Part shown: positions 49,501-55,005 of the stretch, in pieces
Position numbering within the stretch: the first letter of the stretch is position 1
Layout: every line of letters begins with the position of its first letter
Origin: Bacteroidales bacterium
GTDB lineage: Bacteria > Bacteroidota > Bacteroidia > Bacteroidales > Paludibacteraceae
Direction: 5' to 3'
DNA length: 55,005 nucleotides
Assembly: GCA_012518275.1 (NCBI GenBank)
Contig: JAAYSS010000001.1
Span: 1 to 55,005 of the forward strand
Position numbers and translations under genes: made by a program
Notes under the pieces: generated by a model
Databases searched by the model: none
What the model saw: the letters and a program-made list of their open reading frames with translations, nothing else
Told to the model about the DNA's origin: nothing

Positions 49501-49908
49501 AACGTGGGGCTGATGTATGACGGACCCCGATTCGGTGCCAACGTGGTGTACAACACCAGCGGACGCCATGTGCTTTACTACTCGTATGCAAGGGGTCCGG
49601 GAGCTACTGAGTACCAAGACAAAGACAGCAAGCTGGATGCCCAGCTCAGCTACCGCTTTAAGAAGCCGAAAATCCACGTGAAGCTCAACTTTAGCAACCT
49701 GCTGGCGCCCTATATGATTTATTACTGGAACACCGGCGACTACGAACAGAAGCGGATACAAACCCATACTCCGGAAGGGGAGCCGTACCTAAAAACCGAC
49801 TATGTACCGCTGGTGAAAAACCCCGATGTGCGGGATGATGATGATGCAATCACCTACATCACCCACCCCGGACGCACCTTCTCCTTCTCGGTAAGCTGGG
49901 ATTTGTAA
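46576..49908 (+). CDS. TonB-dependent receptor with STN and carboxypeptidase-like domains
   Basis: An 1110-residue outer-membrane receptor. It has a signal peptide (about 1-26), an STN signalling domain (about 30-100, SQSLAGRLENIIKKGNVTVV), a CarboxypepD_reg domain (about 130-215, GKVVDDTGETLIGASVKVLG), a TonB-box-like ELQEVTVTA, a plug (SSEQISKTPDKNVQEALKRV, SVRGMSERWNSASLDG), then a 22-strand barrel ending in FSFSVSWDL. The ligand is unknown. No SusD partner follows. Instead a lipoprotein gene comes next. The STN domain and the upstream FecR and sigma factor indicate that ligand binding regulates the locus. The G+C and codon use look higher than in the core genes. Confidence 0.95.
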   Translation: MTKRTNRRFLGILLSLLLIGNAIGFAQQVTSFPSQSLAGRLENIIKKGNVTVVYDVKQTEGVHLPALRSTGNNPEVWLRESLAGSNFKLKKLGNTYFSVVAKPKPRIITVTDTVYRKVSAAPKSAAKGTLAGKVVDDTGETLIGASVKVLGNGYGGLTGVDGDYSFLLPAGTYTIEVNYISYQTQQITDVIIKPNEITPLNVVMTQEGKELQEVTVTANYNRSSAAGAIQIQKLAPQVSAVLSSEQISKTPDKNVQEALKRVTGVTLVDNKNVSVRGMSERWNSASLDGVVLPSTEAGSKGFSFDLIPASLIENITVSKSITPDMNATFAGGYVQVFTRDIPQADFFTVSVGGGVNDQGTFKEMWMPKRGKLDYLGFDDGRRAFPSNDEFDYEASPITFETTNEKIYEHSKLFKHDLVTPYKYTSMPNTNAQITWGKVFRTESAGKLGLVTALSFRNTQSVDYVIHTQRGDWHPRGGLNDSTLNRLDNLVKSPKNARNQGHNDKFSTILSGIVNTGWEFGRHHIGLRNMYTRKFDNSYKAIDGVTEELGSGGGDGIISYASPIFQDLLQNKLEGRHKPGIFTIDWTLSHTYVGRRYAGAGRTQWMKREGTAYGEDYLYWNWGYGGVGMPRSQLGNYMGDYRNRERMLQGEVSASVPFNLGPVKNTFKAGGMMNYKKAEFAFREVALGLPRNHVYPVVMLPGYEFLTFQDALSPERMHPMGFALYPTLPDKGTLPQFKGNTREKALFAMLDHRWSIVRLVWGARIVNYKYVSEKNQSISGSMTPNANKIGRKDDKPVDIMPSVNLTVSPAKWMDVRLSYYQTALRPEMQERVQFAFYDPIIGSERLGNDKLNTTDITAYDGRIDFFPGAGEIISVGGFYRYLDNPIELVQHQHAGHASYILENSNWAKNWGYEFEVRKNLGFIAPVMKDFWFSGNLALVMSKIETVYGAFTDLQGKEHIQARIINRPLYGQTPYIYNVGLMYDGPRFGANVVYNTSGRHVLYYSYARGPGATEYQDKDSKLDAQLSYRFKKPKIHVKLNFSNLLAPYMIYYWNTGDYEQKRIQTHTPEGEPYLKTDYVPLVKNPDVRDDDDAITYITHPGRTFSFSVSWDL

Positions 49909-50049
49909 GAACAAAGAGCAAGGAGCAAAGATAAAAGAATGAGAGACTTAGAGACGATAAGAGATTGGAAGAAGATGAGAAGACGGGGGGACTGTTTCGA
50001 GTTTTTAGTTAGTAGTGCGAAACAGCCTCAGAGGGCGGAATAAATGATG

Positions 50050-50093
50050 AAAGAACATAGCGATGTTCATTAAAGGTAAATAAGAAGATTGTA
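50050..50093 (+). repeat. 45-bp palindromic repeat, copy 1
   Basis: It begins AAAGAACATAGCGATGTTC, where GAACAT and ATGTTC form a hairpin around AGCG. It recurs in the same orientation at 51493 and 51895. All copies lie downstream of the receptor or lipoprotein gene. Confidence 0.85.
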
Positions 50094-50128
50094 GCACTTG
50101 GCAACTTCCGATTCTCGGGACAAGTCAT

Positions 50129-50266
50129 CCCCTTTTGACCAAAGGGGAGCCTGCCTGCCGCAGGCAGGTACCCGAAGGGGGGAGGGATTAGTATAAGCTG
50201 GAAGCGCAGAGAGGGAAGTCTTAACCCCTCCGGGCTACGCCCTCGTCCCCTTTGAAAAAAGGGGAC
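50129..50266. repeat. cluster of three perfect palindromes
   Basis: CCCCTTT-TGACC-AAAGGGG (50129-50147), CCTGCCTG-CCG-CAGGCAGG (50150-50168) and GTCCCCTTT-GAAA-AAAGGGGAC (50245-50266). They look like repetitive extragenic palindromes. Confidence 0.8.
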
Positions 50267-50369
50267 AGTCGCGGGCTGCAACGTAAGCTCGTAACTTGTC
50301 AACTTGCATACACAATTAAACGATTAAACGTATAAACAACTAAACGATTAAACAATTAAACATAAAAAA

Positions 50370-51332
50370 ATGAATAACAAATTAATTCTAACATGTATAA
50401 CAGCCGTGTTGCTGCTGGCAGGGTTGGCGTCATGCGACGACCACGGCAAAGTAACGCCGCAAAACCAGCCTTCCATCAAACTATACATCAAAGGCTTCAG
50501 CTTTGGAGAGCCGCTTTACGCCTATGTGGACAACACATGGCGCATACCGCAAATGGAGAGCAATGCCATTCATTTTGCGCCTGTATTGCGGTATTCCCAA
50601 AAGGACAAAGTGTATCATATCTCCTTGGTGAAATCGTCAGACACCACGCAGGTGGTCAAGGAATTTGACCTGCCCCATCCCGAGGTAGGCGAAGGCTTCA
50701 CGAAACTGGTATTTTACAAGTACATCTATGACGGCGAGCAGCTTATCTCCGGCGTTGTACCCCCCGAAAAGGGCGCGCCGGGATTTACACGGGCTAAGTT
50801 CATGCTCCGCCTTGACGTAAGCCAATACACCGAGCCGGTCGATTTGCTGTTTTACTACCTGCCGGCTAAAGCCAATAGAAGCGACCGATACACGCGGCGC
50901 GAAATAAACCGAATGACCGATATTGAGTATGTAGCCAAGCTGGAAAACGTGAAGCCCTCACGGACAGAATTCTCCGAAGCGGTAGATATTCCCCTTCGGA
51001 AAGACAGTGTGACAATGGGGGGAGCTATATATCGTACCCAGTGGCTCCATGTAGATGTGGTAAAAGCCGGTACCGACGAACTGGTGTGGGCGGTGGACGG
51101 CGTGGCTGCCGGACGCTTCTTTGAACCTACTTTCCTCGGAGAATATGACAAGATGCCCGTTGGCGGAAAGTCAGGAAAAGGAGAAACGCTTTACGACCAA
51201 GACGCCTGCATGTACATCTTGCAAGAAGAACGCATCGGCACCACAGGCAAATTCGGCAAATTCACCTTTTTTGATATAGAGCCCTACACAACCTGGAGAG
51301 GCTGGGATGAATTCGGAGAGACGATTCAGTAA
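50370..51332 (+). CDS. hypothetical lipoprotein of the receptor locus
   Basis: A 320-residue lipoprotein with signal peptide and lipobox LAGLASC (Cys22), followed by two Asp residues and a polar linker. The remainder is beta-rich (IKLYIKGFSFGEPLYAYVDN, YHISLVKSSDTTQVVKEFDL, KLVFYKYIYDGEQLISGVV, RAKFMLRLDVSQYTEPVDLL). I do not recognise a family. The acidic residues after the lipidated Cys resemble surface-export signals of Bacteroidetes lipoproteins, so a surface-exposed partner of the receptor is inferred. It takes the place that a SusD-like protein would occupy but shows no SusD features. Confidence 0.85.
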   Translation: MNNKLILTCITAVLLLAGLASCDDHGKVTPQNQPSIKLYIKGFSFGEPLYAYVDNTWRIPQMESNAIHFAPVLRYSQKDKVYHISLVKSSDTTQVVKEFDLPHPEVGEGFTKLVFYKYIYDGEQLISGVVPPEKGAPGFTRAKFMLRLDVSQYTEPVDLLFYYLPAKANRSDRYTRREINRMTDIEYVAKLENVKPSRTEFSEAVDIPLRKDSVTMGGAIYRTQWLHVDVVKAGTDELVWAVDGVAAGRFFEPTFLGEYDKMPVGGKSGKGETLYDQDACMYILQEERIGTTGKFGKFTFFDIEPYTTWRGWDEFGETIQ

Positions 51333-51492
51333 CTTTTGGGTGGTTGTCGTAGCGCAGCGGTTCGGGAGTGACTTTGAGAAGATGGGAAGCACGAAGCAGC
51401 AACCGCTGACAAGCCCTTTGGACTCTGTCTGGGTTGGGAAATCCCCCTTGTCAGCGTCTGAAAGACCTGACAACGGCAGGAACGAACAAAAT

Positions 51493-51540
51493 AAAGAACA
51501 TAGCGATGTTCTTTAAAGATAAATACGATGATAGCAGCAG
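51493..51540 (+). repeat. 45-bp palindromic repeat, copy 2
   Basis: It has the same core AAAGAACATAGCGATGTTC as copy 1, followed by TTTAAAGATAAATA. It diverges after about 35 bp. Confidence 0.85.
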
Positions 51541-51600
51541 AATGATGGTTTTGGTAAAAACGCAAAGAGCTCCCGAAAGGATTACCGTAAACCTCCTCAT

Positions 51601-51688
51601 AGATATACTTATATCGCTTAATAGATATAACTATATCGACTGACAGATATAACTATATCGCTTGATAAATGTAACTATATCGCCTGTT
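51601..51688 (+). repeat. four tandem 22-bp units
   Basis: Units at 51601, 51623, 51645 and 51667. Each is built on AGATATAACTATATCG plus a variable 6-bp tail. GATATA-AC-TATATC within the unit is itself a palindrome. Confidence 0.9.
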
Positions 51689-51762
51689 AGGCTTACCGAC
51701 ACCTGCGAGAGGATTGCGGTAATCATCATGTTAGGTAGGCTGTTCAATAGTATTGCTACTTG

Positions 51763-51849
51763 CTACTAAGGTTACTGAAGAAAAATAAGGTTATCCGCCA
51801 AAAAGCGGAAGGGGGTTTAGAACCTTATCCTTTTCTTCAACCTTAGTAG
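51763..51849. repeat. long imperfect inverted repeat
   Basis: Arms of about 30 nt (51763-51792 and 51821-51849) pair with small indels. The 28-nt loop carries a minor hairpin (CCGC/GCGG). The whole could fold as one long stem-loop. Confidence 0.8.
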
Positions 51850-51894
51850 AATTTACAGAAACCACAGAACGAAACCTTATCTAAAACAAAAAGC

Positions 51895-51940
51895 AAAGAA
51901 CATAGCGATGTTCTTTAGAGGTATATAAGAAGATTGTAAC
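51895..51940 (+). repeat. 45-bp palindromic repeat, copy 3
   Basis: The AAAGAACATAGCGATGTTC core is followed by TTTAGAGGTATATAAG and AAGATTGTAAC, closest to copy 1 in its distal half. Confidence 0.85.
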
Positions 51941-51956
51941 TCGTAACTCCGACAGG

Positions 51957-52117
51957 ACACCTAAGAGCTCCCGACGGGAACGCCTAAGAGCTCCCGATAG
52001 GAACGCAACAATGCTCCCGACGGGAACGCCTAAGGGCTCCCGATAGGAGCGCTTAAGGGGTTACGATAGGAACGCGACAACGCTCTACTAAGGAAGACCA
52101 TCGGGCTTTAGTAAGGA
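51957..52117 (+). repeat. seven tandem 23-bp units
   Basis: Units start at 51957, 51980, 52003, 52026, 52049, 52072 and 52095, all exactly 23 bp. Units 1 and 3 contain the dyad TCCCGACGGGA. Units 2 and 4 have TCCCGATAGGA. Units 5-7 are progressively diverged. The array ends 104 bp before the secreted-protein gene. The repeats are contiguous with no spacers. Confidence 0.9.
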
Positions 52118-52221
52118 GCGTAAATGCAAGAACAAATTAACAAATTAACGAATAACCTAATAAACTATTTTATTAACAAAAGTCCTTTTTAAGGAGAAGG
52201 ACGTAAAACAAACCAATTAAA

Positions 52222-53994
52222 ATGAAGAAGATTACATTTGCAGTACTATGCTTCATAGCTATGGCATGGACTGCAGCCGCACAAACCGATGTGCCGAAAA
52301 TTACACTAAGCTTTAATGAAGAAAGGTTCAAAGACCAAGAAGTAAAATTCTACTTTGTGTACGCTCGTGACGAAGCCGACGCCAAAGGCAAGAAAACATA
52401 CATTGACTGGGGCGACGGCGTGAAAAAAGAGGTAATAGACCAAAACAAAACACCCATCGAAATTGAAGCGACGGGCATCTACAAAGGGGGAACCATCAAG
52501 ATATATGCACCTGACATCTACAGAGTTGAAAACTATTACGTAAACAAAGTGACAAACATCGACGTAAGCAATACCCCCGAACTGGAAGAGCTCAGCATCG
52601 ATGCTGATGGATACGCAGACCAGACAAACACCTTGGAACACTTTGACCTGAGCAAAAACACCAAGCTAAAAAAGGTGTCGGTAAACGGTGTAAATGCTCC
52701 GCGTATCTCCGTGATGGCGCCTGACTTACAGGAATTCACCTGGAAAGGCGGCAAGTTGCAAGAGCTTGACCTCAGCGACTCGCCGAAGCTCTACCACTTG
52801 GATGTGAGAGACAACATGCTCTTCACCCTTCGGCTCAGCCCCGAGGTAAAAAACAGCCATCTGCAAATTGACCCCAACTCTGACAGTGGTAAACGCGTGA
52901 ATTGGCACTACGACATCTCCAACAACCTACTTACCGCCTGCGCCATCAATTACATTCTGGAAAACTACGTACCCACTCCCACAGGAGACGAACGGTTCAG
53001 TCTGTCCTACGACCCCAACTCGGGTATACACGGCATCGACAACGTCCTGCTGAAGTCCAAGGCATCCTTTGCTTATTACGGTAACGGCAAGGTAAGCTGT
53101 GGCGACGACCTGAAGCCGATAAAAGAAACTCCGGACATTGTGCTTACCGTAGAGCCTGACCTGTTCTATTCATTCCTAATGACAACCGCCGATGAAAAAG
53201 CAGGCGAAGCAAGGGCCGGCTCATCGCTGATACAGGTAGATTGGGGCGACGGTAAAATCGTAGAATACGTGTCAGGGTCACTTCAACCGAGAGGAAACGT
53301 GGTAGGTTACGCCAAAGGTTCCGAAATAAAGTTCTACTTGGAAGATACCGCCATGTACCTTGAACAGATGCTGACCACAGATCATCAGCCCGTTGACGGC
53401 AGTATACATATACTTAAAGTCGACCTCTCCAACAACCCCGATATGATCGGACTGTTTTTACAGAACAATTGGGGTACGGAATTACCCTCCAAGCTGCAAG
53501 AGGTGATATTGGCGCCTGAATCCTATGATTTAAACGAAATCATGTTAGAAGGCGATATAAGCGCCTGTACACTGAATAAGCTGTATGACATACTGCCCGA
53601 TGCAGCCGATGCCAGCTTTACATTAATGCTTCTAGGTAAAGCTTTGGAAAATGCCAAGATTTCCAATACCGCTGTCCTATACGAGAAAGGCTGGCAAAAA
53701 ATAACTTACTGGGATGAGAACTGGAATGAGGTAGAAGTTGACGGCGATAACAGTGCCGTGTGCGACGATACAAGCGTAGCAGAAGTGTCCGCTCGCGACT
53801 GGGGCATCCGTGCAGAAGGCAGCGCCTTGGTAGTGCCCACCGCTGCCGGCGAAATAGTAACCGTGTATAACGCCCTCGGCGCCAAAATAGCCGAAGTACG
53901 CGCAGCCGGTGAAGAAACCCGCATCAACAACTTGATGAAAAATCAAATCGTTATCGTACGCAGCGGTGATAGAAGCGCGAAAGTGGTTCTTTAA
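52222..53994 (+). CDS. secreted surface protein with two DWGDG modules and C-terminal sorting-like domain
   Basis: A 590-residue exported protein with signal peptide (MKKITFAVLCFIAMAWTAAA). Two related modules follow. Each starts with a DWGDG-containing beta domain (residues 62-66 and about 340-344) and is followed by leucine-rich-like text: LEHFDLSKNTKLKKVSV and LQELDLSDSPKLYHLDV in the first, ILKVDLSNNPDMIGLFL in the second. The C-terminus (about 525-590, EIVTVYNALGAKIAEV to VIVRSGDRSAKVVL) resembles a type IX secretion/DUF6383-like sorting domain. The protein is probably displayed on or released from the cell surface. It may bind host or polymer ligands, but there is no enzymatic motif. 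Confidence 0.88.
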   Translation: MKKITFAVLCFIAMAWTAAAQTDVPKITLSFNEERFKDQEVKFYFVYARDEADAKGKKTYIDWGDGVKKEVIDQNKTPIEIEATGIYKGGTIKIYAPDIYRVENYYVNKVTNIDVSNTPELEELSIDADGYADQTNTLEHFDLSKNTKLKKVSVNGVNAPRISVMAPDLQEFTWKGGKLQELDLSDSPKLYHLDVRDNMLFTLRLSPEVKNSHLQIDPNSDSGKRVNWHYDISNNLLTACAINYILENYVPTPTGDERFSLSYDPNSGIHGIDNVLLKSKASFAYYGNGKVSCGDDLKPIKETPDIVLTVEPDLFYSFLMTTADEKAGEARAGSSLIQVDWGDGKIVEYVSGSLQPRGNVVGYAKGSEIKFYLEDTAMYLEQMLTTDHQPVDGSIHILKVDLSNNPDMIGLFLQNNWGTELPSKLQEVILAPESYDLNEIMLEGDISACTLNKLYDILPDAADASFTLMLLGKALENAKISNTAVLYEKGWQKITYWDENWNEVEVDGDNSAVCDDTSVAEVSARDWGIRAEGSALVVPTAAGEIVTVYNALGAKIAEVRAAGEETRINNLMKNQIVIVRSGDRSAKVVL

Positions 53995-54017
53995 TTAATT
54001 GTCCATTAACTAAAACA

Positions 54018-54047
54018 TCCTGTTGCGACTTGGTTGTCGCAGCAGGA
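54018..54047 (+). terminator. hairpin after the secreted-protein gene
   Basis: A 12-bp stem (54018-54029 with 54036-54047, one T-G pair) closes the loop TTGGTT, 24 bp after the stop. There is no T-run, so termination strength is uncertain. Confidence 0.6.
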
Positions 54048-54159
54048 ACAATTTAACGATAATAGATTAGAGTATAGACGATTAGAACCAAGACTTTGAG
54101 AAGGGGAAAAGAGCAAAAGACTGTTCAGAGGTTTATTATAACTGTTAAAGGATTTGTTG

Positions 54160-54277
54160 CCGTCAGTTTTAACTGACGGATAACAATGCCCCTCATCCCC
54201 TTCGGGCTTTAGCCCAATGCTATTTGGGATAACTCCCATACAGATAGGCACTTCCTATCCGTCCCGTGACGGGACGG
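54160..54277. repeat. cluster of five palindromes
   Basis: CCGTCAG/CTGACGG (54160-54179), GGGCT/AGCCC (54204-54215), CCCAA/TTGGG (54213-54228), GATAGG/CCTATC (54243-54259) and CCGTCCCG-TGA-CGGGACGG (54259-54277) lie in 118 bp. This fills most of the spacer before the coiled-coil ORF. Confidence 0.8.
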
Positions 54278-54321
54278 CAATAGACTACGGGCAGGTTCGT
54301 CAACTCATTAACTAAAACATT

Positions 54322-54603
54322 ATGCGTAGTGTAAACATAGAAAAATACTATCGCCTGCGAAGGGCAATGCATCAGCTGCAAGAACGTATGGTGATTTATG
54401 ATGAAAAGCAGCCGTACGATATTGACGTGGTTCGGCATTATACCCGTCTGGTAACCGCTTACGACGCTTATTTGGAAGCGTTGGAGCAATTTAGGGAGTC
54501 GGTTGAAATATACCGCGAGACCTACACCGAAGCGATGTCGAGTTACAAGAAGTCGTTGATTTGGTGTAGAGAGCAAGAAGCACTGCTGGATGAGAAGTTA
54601 TGA
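54322..54603 (+). CDS. hypothetical coiled-coil protein
   Basis: A 93-residue, mostly helical protein rich in Tyr, Arg and Glu (YYRLRRAMHQLQERMVIYDE, YDAYLEALEQFRESVEIYRE). There is no signal peptide, membrane segment or known motif. The clean frame, charged helical composition and convergence on the terminator of the opposite-strand unit make it a plausible gene, but no function can be given. Confidence 0.6.
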   Translation: MRSVNIEKYYRLRRAMHQLQERMVIYDEKQPYDIDVVRHYTRLVTAYDAYLEALEQFRESVEIYRETYTEAMSSYKKSLIWCREQEALLDEKL

Positions 54604-54670
54604 GCACAGGGAAGAAGAATAAAGGATATAAACGTAGAAACAAGACATACTCAATGGTCGATAAAATGTA

Positions 54671-54702
54671 AAAAGACGATTATCTATTGAATAACCGTCT
54701 TT
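54671..54702 (-). terminator. terminator downstream of the tRNA-like element
   Basis: A 12-bp stem (54702-54691 with 54683-54672 on the minus strand) includes a G-U pair that would be A-C on the plus strand. It is followed by T-rich sequence, so it serves minus-strand transcripts. Confidence 0.8.
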
Positions 54703-54711
54703 ATTTCATCG

Positions 54712-54776
54712 TGATTCGCCTGGGGATCGAATCCAGGACCACTCCCGATAAATCGGGATGCTCTACCTACTGAGTC
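54712..54776 (-). pseudogene. tRNA-like 3' fragment overlapping the nuclease gene end
   Basis: The minus strand shows a D arm (CTCAGTAGGTAGAG), an anticodon-like stem TCCCG/CGGGA with a loop of only 6 nt, a T arm CTGGA-TTCGATC-CCCAG and a 3' acceptor strand GCGAATC plus A. The matching 5' acceptor strand is missing, and one pair each in the D and T stems is broken. A functional tRNA is unlikely. It is a tRNA remnant or tRNA mimic. Confidence 0.7.
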
Positions 54777-55005
54777 GGTCGCTGCGTGAAATCAAATCTT
54801 CAATGTATTGACGAGATTTCATTTTCTTAATCGATAGCTCCCTGCTTAACGCTTGACCTCTGTCAGGATAAACTTCCTTATAAACTAATCGCCAAGGCAT
54901 ACCTCTATCCGTGAATTTACCTTTGATACGGTTGTGCTCACTCAAACGACGTTCAATATCATTAGTACTCCCAACATAGTACATATCAGCAGAAGAAGAA
55001 TAAAG
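54763..55005 (-). CDS. GIY-YIG family nuclease (5' end outside window)
   Basis: The frame is open to the window edge, so the N-terminal GIY strand lies outside. The visible 80 residues include the second half of the motif (MYYVGSTNDIERRLSEHN, with the catalytic Arg in ERRL), the GMPWRLVYKEVYPDRGQALS strand-helix and SIKKMKSRQYIEDLI, as in the UPF0213/YhbQ group of small stand-alone GIY-YIG nucleases. The catalytic glutamate is probably in the SRELSIKK segment. The last codons and the stop lie within the D arm of the tRNA-like sequence, an unusual overlap. The biological role is unknown. Confidence 0.88.
   Translation of the reverse strand, partial: LYSSSADMYYVGSTNDIERRLSEHNRIKGKFTDRGMPWRLVYKEVYPDRGQALSRELSIKKMKSRQYIEDLISRSDRLSR

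Larger units (their letters stand above)
49909..50369. other. repeat-rich intergenic spacer
   Basis: No gene. It contains a hairpin (CTGTTTCG 49992-49999 with CGAAACAG 50018-50025) after the receptor gene, repeat copy 1 and three strong palindromes listed separately, then A+T-rich sequence leading to the lipoprotein start. Confidence 0.7.
51333..52221. other. large intergenic region with several repeat types
   Basis: Almost 890 bp without a convincing gene. It holds two copies of the 45-bp repeat, a 22-bp tandem array, a long inverted repeat and a 23-bp tandem array (each listed separately). Short frames across it are made of repeats and are not counted as genes. Confidence 0.7.

Noticed and set aside
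46576-51332. SusC/SusD polysaccharide utilisation pair
   Set aside because: The lipoprotein lacks SusD-type helical repeats and is beta-rich, and no glycoside hydrolase or transport enzyme accompanies it.
51326-51565. Minus-strand frame containing EHRYVL, similar to another at 50009-50302
   Set aside because: The shared EHRYVL text is simply the 45-bp palindromic repeat read backwards. The frames have no other similarity.
51957-52117. CRISPR array
   Set aside because: The 23-bp units are contiguous with no unique spacers, and no cas genes are in the window. It is a tandem repeat.
54712-54790. Functional tRNA gene
   Set aside because: The 5' acceptor strand is absent, the anticodon loop has 6 nt when a 5-bp stem is formed, and D and T stems carry mismatches.

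Overview
The window comes from a Bacteroidales chromosome. The evidence is the ATP synthase operon order beta-epsilon-(I)-a-c-b-delta-alpha-gamma, a subunit a with a signal peptide, promoters of the Bacteroidetes type (TTTG about 20 bp upstream of TAnnTTTG), almost no Shine-Dalgarno sequences, a FecR/DUF4974 anti-sigma factor with a STN-type TonB receptor, and a secreted protein with a type IX-like C-terminal sorting domain. A Dysgonomonadaceae/Porphyromonadaceae-like member is plausible, but the sequence alone does not settle the genus.

Layout. 1-3 kb: succinate dehydrogenase/fumarate reductase genes (flavoprotein cut by the left edge and carrying an unusual N-terminal extension) and miaB. 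3.0-3.6 kb: two tandem copies of a short transcription unit with a covarying hairpin, probably small structured RNAs. 3.5-8.8 kb: a membrane-anchored hypothetical, greA with a leader hairpin, a HIT protein, a small winged helix, rimM, a barrel protein and dnaK. 9-15.8 kb: an accessory patch with an HTH-like protein plus transmembrane Ser/Thr kinase pair, a PPP-type phosphatase, an AAA ATPase and an esterase, separated by gene-poor, apparently decayed DNA. 15.9-24.8 kb: a two-component system, membrane proteins, dcp, ribF, a HAD phosphatase and a CAU tRNA. 24.9-32.2 kb: the complete F-type ATP synthase operon. 32.3-44.1 kb: housekeeping genes (nagB, a small lipoprotein, mnmE, a nucleoside phosphorylase, an OmpH-like protein, a HerA-like ATPase, an alkyladenine glycosylase, tRNA-Glu, rpsT, polA, a polyprenyl synthase).

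44.4-54.0 kb is the most distinctive stretch. An ECF sigma factor is divergent from its FecR-type anti-sigma factor. They are followed by an 1110-residue TonB-dependent receptor with an STN signalling domain, a 320-residue lipoprotein, and a 590-residue secreted protein built on two DWGDG modules. Together these look like a complete trans-envelope signalling and uptake/surface locus. The receptor, lipoprotein and secreted-protein genes are visibly richer in G+C than the core. Their spacers hold three copies of a 45-bp palindromic repeat, a 22-bp and a 23-bp tandem array, a long inverted repeat and clusters of palindromes.

At the right edge a GIY-YIG nuclease gene, cut by the window end, terminates inside the D-arm of a tRNA-like 3' fragment that is followed by a terminator on the same strand. 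This is a compact unit that looks like a mobile nuclease cassette.
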